NCBI GenBank assembly: GCA_002426495.1
Contig: DIQC01000065.1
Coordinates: forward strand, 68,424 to 95,424
DNA from: Thermacetogenium sp. UBA5472
Lineage (GTDB): Bacteria; Bacillota; DSM-12270; Thermacetogeniales; Thermacetogeniaceae
Length of the DNA: 27,001 nt
Direction: 5' to 3'
Positions 17,558 to 22,239 of this stretch are shown one piece after another. Within the stretch, counting starts at the first letter, position 1. Each line of letters starts with the position of its first letter. A program made the translations under genes and the position numbers. The notes beneath the pieces were generated by a model that saw nothing but the letters and a program-made list of their open reading frames with translations, ran no database searches and had not been told where the DNA came from.

Positions 17558-18278
17558 GATGATAGGTTTATCAAGAAACCTGAAATTGCAATGGCTTAAT
17601 AAAGTCGTTGAGTTGGTTTTGGAAGATTTGACTGAAAGTGAAATAAAAAAACAGCTGAATGAATATCTCAGCTTTGAAATTAAAAGCCCAACAAATAGGA
17701 GAAAGACCAGAGATATTATGATGAATATTTGGGTGTATGAGAACGATCACTCCGGCCGGTTGAAGGAGCAGGCCCTGATCCTAATTCGAAGTTACCCGGA
17801 GTATGCAACAGAGATTCACTGGTGTATGGTGCTAGCTGCTTATCCGGTATTTGTTGATATGTGTAAGCTCATCGGAAAGATGTCTGAATTTCAAGACGAA
17901 ATCACGCTGGCCCAGCTTAAGCAGAAGCTGTTCGATGAATGGGGCGAACGAACGACATTGTTCCACTCTATCGATAAGATAATGGCAACACTAAAGGACT
18001 TTGACGCAGTGGCTTGTGACAAACCGGGAAAATACCATATTAACAAACATAAAGTGAACAATGCTGATGTAGTTACATTTATGGTTTACACAATGATGTG
18101 CGTAGATGACAGCGGCTATTACTCCTTGATGGATTTAAAATCCTCGACATATTTATTTCCGTTTGAATATCAAATAGAGAAAGAAACACTGTTGGAGGAT
18201 GAAAGATTTGTAATGAACAGCTTCGGCGGCGAGCTTTCTATAGCTCTGAAGGAGCCTCAGATATGTCAGACATATTAA
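17550..18278 (+). CDS. brxA: BREX protein BrxA (DUF1819)
   Basis: This is the last gene of the BREX operon, 242 residues from the ATG at 17550. The frame is open upstream, but the earlier possible start (17487) would overlap pglZ by 71 bases. The ATG in ATGGCTAA gives an eight-base overlap with pglZ, consistent with translational coupling, with AAGGCGG upstream. The protein is helical and has the BrxA pattern: MAKMIGLSRN, then LTESEIKKQLNEYLSFE, NRRKTRDIMMNIWV, and a central LILIRSYPEYATEIHWCM. BrxA is a small DNA-binding-type accessory protein needed in several BREX types. Assignment relies on the position at the end of a type 3 gene order and on the recalled DUF1819 pattern. A ribosome site and start for an M20 amidohydrolase fragment lie inside its 3' end. 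Confidence 0.75.
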   Translation: MAKMIGLSRNLKLQWLNKVVELVLEDLTESEIKKQLNEYLSFEIKSPTNRRKTRDIMMNIWVYENDHSGRLKEQALILIRSYPEYATEIHWCMVLAAYPVFVDMCKLIGKMSEFQDEITLAQLKQKLFDEWGERTTLFHSIDKIMATLKDFDAVACDKPGKYHINKHKVNNADVVTFMVYTMMCVDDSGYYSLMDLKSSTYLFPFEYQIEKETLLEDERFVMNSFGGELSIALKEPQICQTY

Positions 18279-18549
18279 ATGCGGCTAAATCAATCGAAAA
18301 TTATATTATAAATTTCAGACGAGAGTTACACAAGGATGCTGAGATAAGCGGTCAGGAAGTGAAAACTCAAGAAAAGATTATGAAGAATTGGACAAGCTGA
18401 AAGTCCCCTATAAAAAAGCCGGTAGTACCTCCTTGATAGCCACTTTAAAAGGCAGCAAAAAAGGGAAAATTGTGGCGTTGAGAGGAGATATAGATGCATT
18501 GAGTTCAAGCAGTAAAGCCGTAACCGAGCTATTTGCTGTCAGAGTATAA
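18263..18549 (+). pseudogene. M20-family amidohydrolase, frameshifted N-terminal fragment
   Basis: This is the N-terminus of an M20 (IAA-amino acid hydrolase type) metallopeptidase. It starts MSDILNAAKSIENYIINFRR and continues with ELHKDAEISGQE. The frame breaks at about 18380, where restoring one base would give MEELDKLKVPYKKAG, then STSLIATLKGSKKGKIVALR and GDIDAL. The family normally goes on for about 300 more residues with the metal ligands, but here it ends after an unrelated short tail at TAA 18547-18549. The ATG has a proper GGAG site and overlaps the brxA stop by 16 bases. It is a clear pseudogene, and the overlap with brxA is unusual. Confidence 0.8.
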
Positions 18550-18572
18550 ACTATAGTTGGGAGGTGCAATTA

Positions 18573-18668
18573 TTGGCGAAAAGAGGAAAGACACTGACCT
18601 TCTATCTTATGGATGGTGTGGCTACAGGAAGAATTAAATGTACACTTGCTAACTGGACTGGTGTTGTA
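18573..18668 (+). pseudogene. GIY-YIG nuclease family protein, N-terminal fragment
   Basis: GGAGG followed eight bases later by TTG starts a frame reading AKRGKTLTFYLMDGV, then ATGRIKCTLANWTG. This is the N-terminal extension typical of a family of GIY-YIG nuclease proteins (FYLxDGxxxGRIKCTLANWTG). Homology stops at about 18668, where a REP-like palindrome begins. The rest of the gene, including the catalytic GIY-YIG domain, is missing, and the frame then runs through the repeat to 18776. Confidence 0.65.
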
Positions 18669-18670
18669 AT

Positions 18671-18720
18671 AACACGTGAGACGCGAGACGTGAGACGCGA
18701 GAACCGTCCCCGCGTCTCAT
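18671..18720. repeat. REP-like palindrome (copy A) with duplicated left arm
   Basis: The arm TGAGACGCG (18691-18699), loop AGAACCGTCCC (18700-18710) and arm CGCGTCTCA (18711-18719) form a perfect nine-base stem. The left arm with flank, ACGTGAGACGCGAG, is present twice in tandem (18674-18687 and 18688-18701). It interrupts the GIY-YIG fragment. Confidence 0.85.
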
Positions 18721-18762
18721 ACAATAAATTGCCGTTCAGCAATTATACCTTAAAACTATATC

Positions 18763-19152
18763 TTAGTGTTCAATGACATTTAATTCTTCCATTGGAAAGT
18801 GTCTTACGTTTTTTGTAACCAGGGTAAGAGAATGATCTACAGCAGTTGCGGCTATAAGTGTGTCTGAGATGCTGAGGTTTAATCCCTTTCTCTGAAAATC
18901 CCGCTTGTACAGGCCAGCCCTTTTGGCAGTCTTGTAGTCTATTTTAATGCAACTCATTGCTTCAAGAAACTCTTCAACCTTCGGCAGTTCCGCAGGGCGG
19001 ACGCCTGAAAATATTTCCGACACCACTATGGCGCAAACAAAAAGAGAGCCTTCCTGTGATAATTTGTCCAGAAAAACTATGGCATCCTTGCGACCCCGAA
19101 ACAAGTCTATTAAGATCGTTGTGTCTAAAAGGAAACCGCTATTTTTCGCCAA
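18763..19152 (-). CDS. vapC: PIN-domain toxin (VapC-like)
   Basis: This PIN-domain ribonuclease toxin is expected to be neutralised by the upstream antitoxin. It has 129 residues from a TTG at 19152, chosen because AAGGAG lies eight bases before it; an ATG at 19182 would add ten residues and deepen the overlap with the antitoxin gene. PIN acidic residues are visible in order: D in FLLDTTILIDLF, E in VVSEIFSGV, D in SISDTLIAATA, and the TKNVRHF segment where the family has TxNxKDF. The full PIN length is present. The start overlaps the antitoxin stop by 14 bases. The gene is intact although both sides are littered with gene fragments, as is common for toxin-antitoxin pairs that resist loss. 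Confidence 0.85.
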   Translation of the reverse strand: MAKNSGFLLDTTILIDLFRGRKDAIVFLDKLSQEGSLFVCAIVVSEIFSGVRPAELPKVEEFLEAMSCIKIDYKTAKRAGLYKRDFQRKGLNLSISDTLIAATAVDHSLTLVTKNVRHFPMEELNVIEH

Positions 19153-19414
19153 AGAGATCTCTCCTTCTGGCTTCAGATTCATCTCTTATTTTTCTTACCC
19201 AGTTCGAAGTATCTTCAGCTGTTTTTATTTCAGGATAATCCTTATCGTCAAAAATACCCGCCGCATTGTGGATAGCTTGCCTTTGTTTTAGCCGGTAAAG
19301 TTCTTTCCGAGCAGCGTCAATGATAAACTTACTTCTATTGCCATCTTCTATATACCTGTCAATTTCGGCTAATAAATCAGCAGGAAATCTAATGGGCGTC
19401 AATTTAGTTTCCAT
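19139..19414 (-). CDS. vapB: Ribbon-helix-helix type antitoxin (VapB-like)
   Basis: This 91-residue antitoxin is encoded just upstream of and overlapping vapC. The N-terminal METKLTPIRFPADLLAEIDR and YIEDGNRSKFIIDAARKEL form a CopG/RHH-like DNA-binding domain (strand, then two helices). The charged C-terminal part (SNWVRKIRDESEARRRDLF) is the likely toxin-binding tail. The ATG at 19414 has GAAGGTGAA at suitable spacing. A longer frame to 19483 would run back over the promoter and is rejected. A sigma-A type promoter and paired GTATATAC sites lie directly upstream, consistent with autoregulation. Confidence 0.8.
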   Translation of the reverse strand: METKLTPIRFPADLLAEIDRYIEDGNRSKFIIDAARKELYRLKQRQAIHNAAGIFDDKDYPEIKTAEDTSNWVRKIRDESEARRRDLFGEK

Positions 19415-19433
19415 GTTTTTTTCACCTTCTTCT

Positions 19434-19483
19434 GTATATACATATTTTATATAAAGTATATACGCTGCTTTATTGTTTTGCAA
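19434..19483 (-). promoter_or_regulatory. vapBC promoter and probable operator
   Basis: Reading the minus strand, TTGCAA (19483-19478), 17 bases, then TATACT (19460-19455) form a good sigma-A promoter. Two copies of the self-complementary octamer GTATATAC (19456-19463 and 19434-19441), 14 bases apart, bracket the -10 element and the likely transcription start. This is where an RHH antitoxin would be expected to bind. Confidence 0.7.
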
Positions 19484-19514
19484 GGGGAGATCGACTGCAA
19501 CTATATTCTAGTGG

Positions 19515-19547
19515 CATGTGGCAATGGGACGTTTCGTTTGCCACATG
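19515..19547. repeat. REP-like palindrome with different arms (GTGGCAA type)
   Basis: CATGTGGCAA (19515-19524) and TTGCCACATG (19538-19547) form a perfect ten-base stem around the loop TGGGACGTTTCGT. The loop core GGGACGTTTC resembles the reverse complement of the other palindromes' loop (GGGACGGTTCT), while the arms are unrelated in sequence. Confidence 0.7.
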
Positions 19548-19632
19548 ATATAAGCCCAGCCCTAAAGCCGGACACGAGAGCCGGAATACGTTTTTACGAA
19601 CAAGAAAAGTCTCGCTAATCTTCGCATATTAG

Positions 19633-19677
19633 AAAGCCCCTCCCACTGGTTTTATCGTCAGTGATGAGGAGCTTTTT
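19633..19677 (-). terminator. Hairpin terminator downstream of the surface-protein remnant
   Basis: AAAGC-CCTC and GAGG-GCTTT arms plus an inner CACTG/CAGTG pairing form a long stem with an internal loop, around a loop rich in A and T. It ends in five T residues on the plus strand and TTTCT on the minus strand, so it could work in both directions. It lies about 37 bases beyond the minus-strand stop at 19714. Confidence 0.6.
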
Positions 19678-19713
19678 CTGCCCGGCTTTATGCCTGTATC
19701 TCAGGAGCCTAGC

Positions 19714-20004
19714 TTATTTGCCAGTTACGCTGTGCCGTTTTTTACTTAAACTTAATAAGGCCACAGCAGACAGCACTATCAATAACCCTAACGGGATGAT
19801 GGGGAAACCATCTCCAGTCGCGGGCGTTTTGGAGCTATCTTCAGTCGCAGGCGTTTTGGAAACGTTTAAACTTGTGTTAGCCTTGCCGATCACGCCGTAA
19901 TAGCTAAAATGGTCGGTAGTAAAGACGATTTTCCCATCAATAATTTTACTGGGAATAATGGTTATATTTTGCTGATCATCGACTATTACCCGACTATTAA
20001 AGGA
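19714..20004 (-). pseudogene. C-terminal fragment of a sortase-type cell-surface protein
   Basis: The minus strand carries 97 open codons without a start, bounded upstream by TGA at 20005-20007. They read IIDGKIVFTTDHFSYYGVIG, typical of the last extracellular domain of Clostridia surface proteins. A tandem KTPATEDSS and KTPATGDGF repeat follows, then a 20-residue hydrophobic segment and a positively charged tail, SKKRHSVTGK. PATGD followed by a membrane segment and basic residues is an LPXTG-like sorting signal. The rest of the gene is absent. A terminator hairpin follows in the expected place. Confidence 0.65.
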
Positions 20005-20280
20005 TCAGAAAAGACTTTTGCGTGAAAGTTTCCATTTCAGGCAAAAGTTTTATTTAAGCTGCTTTTTAGTCTAAATTACTTGATGAACATGCTCCCAATA
20101 CTGGAAAGCAGCGGTTTCAAATATATTATTAAACATTGTTGTCTAGATTCCTGCTATGCTATCAACCCTTCCCAACCGGCGGAACAGAATGTTAATTATT
20201 TATATTATATGGAGCGGGCGGGCATTGCAGATTATAAGGACATCCGGCTGAACTGCGGGATCTGAACAAGTTCATCTATT
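20005..20280. other. Stretch without a recognisable gene
   Basis: One plus-strand frame of 61 codons (20080-20265) exists here, starting MMNMLPILESSGFKY and ending YKDIRLNCGI. It has no convincing ribosome binding site and I recognise no family. I see no RNA gene or repeat. Confidence 0.3.
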
Positions 20281-20416
20281 TTATTTCCTTGCAAGAGGTG
20301 TTCCAAGCTCTTCCATTATAAATCCACCGATTGAATGTAATTTTCTGATTCTAAAGATGTGCCAATCTCTTCATTTACAACATCTATTCTTGTACGGCCA
20401 TCTATTAAATTTTCTG
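20281..20416 (-). pseudogene. CNNM/HlyC/CorC-type transporter fragment, frameshifted
   Basis: On the minus strand, a frame reads DGRTRIDVVNEEIGTSLESE and then NY. After a one-base loss it continues DSIGGFIMEELGTPLARK, then a stop at 20283-20281. This matches the CorC_HlyC domain region of CNNM/hemolysin-family membrane transporters. Only about 45 residues remain, without the transmembrane domain or the CBS pair. The upper end runs into the REP-like palindrome at 20428. Confidence 0.6.
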
Positions 20417-20462
20417 ATGAATAACATGTGAGACGCGAGAACCGTCCCCGCGTCTCACGTCA
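20411..20462. repeat. REP-like palindrome (copy B)
   Basis: GTGAGACGCG (20428-20437), loop AGAACCGTCCC (20438-20448) and CGCGTCTCAC (20449-20458) form a perfect ten-base stem. The left flank TCTGATGAATAACAT matches that of copy D at 986-1000 except for one base, so the repeated unit extends beyond the stem. Confidence 0.85.
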
Positions 20463-20506
20463 GAATACCGCCGGAATTGCAATGGGTATTTTAAGGCGAG
20501 CGAGGC

Positions 20507-20517
20507 TGTAGTATAAT
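20507..20517 (+). promoter_or_regulatory. Possible purine operon promoter (-10 element)
   Basis: A perfect TATAAT at 20512-20517 with nearby TG bases lies about 158 bases before purE. The -35 position (20489-20494, TTTTAA) is weak. No purine riboswitch or clear PurR box was recognised in the leader. Confidence 0.4.
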
Positions 20518-20627
20518 ACATACGTGGTATATGGTACCAAAAGGGCACTGAGATTTTTTTATAGATGAGGTTAGGTGAAGTAGTCCTGGTGTGGTCAGCG
20601 GCTTGATCGAAGAGTTTAAGGCAGCAC

Positions 20628-20656
20628 GTGAGACGCGAGAACCGTCCCCGCGTCTT
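20628..20656. repeat. REP-like palindrome (copy C) in the purE leader
   Basis: GTGAGACGCG, loop AGAACCGTCCC and CGCGTCTTA form a stem only a few bases before the purE ribosome binding site (GGGAG at 20661). As part of the transcript it could affect translation or message stability. Confidence 0.8.
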
Positions 20657-20674
20657 AAAAGGGAGTGAAGTTTG

Positions 20675-21169
20675 ATGGAAAAACCGATTGTGGGAATTGT
20701 TTTGGGAAGTGATTCGGATCTTCCGGTTATGGAGGAAACGGCTCGTATTTTACAGGATTTCGGGGTACCTTATGAAATGACGATAGCTTCTGCCCACCGC
20801 AGTCCGGAGCTGGCTGCTGATTACGCTCGAAGTGCAGAGGAGCGTGGGCTTGCTGTGATCATCTCCGGGGCGGGAATGGCTGCTCATCTGCCTGGTGTTT
20901 TGGCAGCTTACACCTGTCTCCCGGTGATAGGAGTTCCTCTTAAAGGGGGAGCCTTGAATGGCCTGGATGCGCTGTATTCTATTGTGCAAATGCCTCCCGG
21001 TGTTCCGGTGGCAGCGGTGGCTGTTGATGGGGCGCGCAATGCGGCTCTTCTGGCCATTCAGATGCTGAGCATTAAGGATGTGGAGCTGCGGGAGAAGTTC
21101 CGGGAGTATAAGCAAGAGTTAGCGATAAAAACAGCAAAAAAAGCGGAGAAGCTGAAAAAAGAAATTTGA
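20675..21169 (+). CDS. purE: N5-carboxyaminoimidazole ribonucleotide mutase PurE
   Basis: PurE catalyses conversion of N5-CAIR to CAIR in de novo purine synthesis. It has 164 residues, the normal length. Family motifs are GIVLGSDSDLPVM at the N-terminus, SAHRSPE with the catalytic-region histidine, and SGAGMAAHLPGVLAA, followed by PVIGVPLKGG. The ATG at 20675 is preferred over the TTG one codon earlier because GGGAG then lies nine bases away. A REP-like palindrome sits immediately upstream. It is the first gene of the pur cluster. A purK partner, needed if this is a class I enzyme, is not adjacent, and purC and purB are also absent between purE and purS. The C-terminus is lysine-rich. Confidence 0.95.
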   Translation: MEKPIVGIVLGSDSDLPVMEETARILQDFGVPYEMTIASAHRSPELAADYARSAEERGLAVIISGAGMAAHLPGVLAAYTCLPVIGVPLKGGALNGLDALYSIVQMPPGVPVAAVAVDGARNAALLAIQMLSIKDVELREKFREYKQELAIKTAKKAEKLKKEI

Positions 21170-21268
21170 TCTGTTTAACAAAATCATCGATGTCCCTTTC
21201 GATCTCTGGCCAAGGGATCCCATCCCAGCAAGCAACAGTTCGGAAGAGGCTTCAAGGAGGGGTATTAG

Positions 21269-21523
21269 TTGTTTGAGGCATCCATCTATGTAACTTTGAA
21301 GAAAGGGATTCTCGATCCTGATGGCAAAGCGATAAAACAAAGAATTTCGTCACTGGGCTTTGAGCAAGTGAAGGAGATAAGCACAGGTAAGTATTTTCTC
21401 CTTAAAGTTAACTCCCAGGACCGTACAGCAGCTGAACAAGAGGTGCGCCAGATCTGTGATAAAATCTTAGTGAACCTTGTGCTGGAGGATTATACTTTTG
21501 AACTGCGGGAGGTTGAAAGATGA
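21269..21523 (+). CDS. purS: Phosphoribosylformylglycinamidine synthase subunit PurS
   Basis: PurS is the small structural subunit of the three-part FGAM synthase, bridging PurQ and PurL. Its 84 residues are the usual length, with the pattern FEASIYVTLKKGILDPDGKA, then ISSLGFEQVKEISTGKYF, and the closing LVNLVLEDYTFEL. The start is TTG at 21269, supported by AAGGAGGGG seven bases upstream; no ATG is available nearby. The stop overlaps the purQ start by four bases (ATGA). The 99-base gap after purE holds no gene. Confidence 0.93.
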   Translation: MFEASIYVTLKKGILDPDGKAIKQRISSLGFEQVKEISTGKYFLLKVNSQDRTAAEQEVRQICDKILVNLVLEDYTFELREVER

Positions 21524-22239
21524 AATTTGGAGTAGTCAACTATCCCGGTTCTAATGCCGCTGACTGCTATTATATTTTTGATCGGGTTCTCGGCCATCCG
21601 GTATCCATGATCATGTCTGAAGAGAGGGGACTGGACGGATTAGACTGTGTGGTTCTCCCCGGTGGTTTTTCTTATGGGGACTACCTGAGAGCTGGGGCAC
21701 TGGCCGGTATTGCACCGGTGACAGAACAGCTGGCGGAATATGCTGAACAAGGCGGACTTGTGCTGGGTATCGGCAATGGATTTCAGGTTCTGTTAGAAGC
21801 AGGGCTGCTTCCTGGGGCTGTGCGCCGCAATAAAAATCTTCTCTTTCGCTGTCATGATGTCTTCCTCAGAGTGGATAACAATGCTCTTCCCTTTACCGGC
21901 AACTACAGCAAGGGGGAGATCATCAGCTTTCCTATAGCCCATGGTCAGGGGAATTACTATATTGATGAGCAGGGTCTGGCACAGTTAGAACAAAAATCGC
22001 AGATTGTCTTCCGCTATTGTACAGCAGAGGGGCAGGTCATACCTGCAGCTAATCCCAATGGTTCTGTGGGGAATATCGCCGGTGTATGCAGTGAACAGGG
22101 GAATGTTTTTGGACTTATGCCTCACCCGGAACGCTGTACAGAAGAGATCCTCGGCAATACTGCAGGGCTGCGTCTTTTCTTGTCTATTTTGGATTGGTGG
22201 GGTATTCGCCAGCAGGAGGGAGTTGTAGCGCATGGCTGA
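21520..22239 (+). CDS. purQ: FGAM synthase glutaminase subunit PurQ with the nucleophile cysteine replaced by glycine
   Basis: This is the class I glutamine amidotransferase subunit that should supply ammonia to PurL (239 residues). Family motifs are present: FGVVNYPGSN at the N-terminus, VVLPGGFSYGDYLRAGA at 44-60, FRCHDVFLRV, SFPIAHGQGNYY, NPNGSVGNIAGVC and MPHPERC with the triad residues H202 and E204. The nucleophile elbow, usually GICNGFQ, reads GIGNGFQ: residue 85 is GGC (21772-21774) instead of TGC. Two other commonly conserved cysteines also differ (GSNAAD for GSNCDRD, LRAG for LRCG). Hydrolysis of glutamine should therefore be lost, and PurL may depend on free ammonia. The frame is otherwise intact and coupled to purS and purL, so it may be kept for structure. 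Sequencing error is the simple alternative. Confidence 0.93.
   Translation: MKFGVVNYPGSNAADCYYIFDRVLGHPVSMIMSEERGLDGLDCVVLPGGFSYGDYLRAGALAGIAPVTEQLAEYAEQGGLVLGIGNGFQVLLEAGLLPGAVRRNKNLLFRCHDVFLRVDNNALPFTGNYSKGEIISFPIAHGQGNYYIDEQGLAQLEQKSQIVFRYCTAEGQVIPAANPNGSVGNIAGVCSEQGNVFGLMPHPERCTEEILGNTAGLRLFLSILDWWGIRQQEGVVAHG

Noticed and set aside
18674..18720. Closely repeated GTGAGACGCG units as a possible CRISPR array
   Set aside because: There are only two adjacent arm copies with no spacers and no cas genes. It is a palindrome with a duplicated arm.
19661..19900. Plus-strand frame of 79 codons
   Set aside because: It is antisense to a clear surface-protein C-terminus on the minus strand and begins inside a terminator hairpin.
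20080..20265. Plus-strand frame of 61 codons
   Set aside because: There is no ribosome binding site or recognisable family, and it lies within decayed sequence. It is kept only as a note in the gap entry.
20459..20674. Purine riboswitch or PurR box upstream of purE
   Set aside because: I saw no conserved purine aptamer core or paired PurBox motif, only a -10-like element and a REP-like palindrome.
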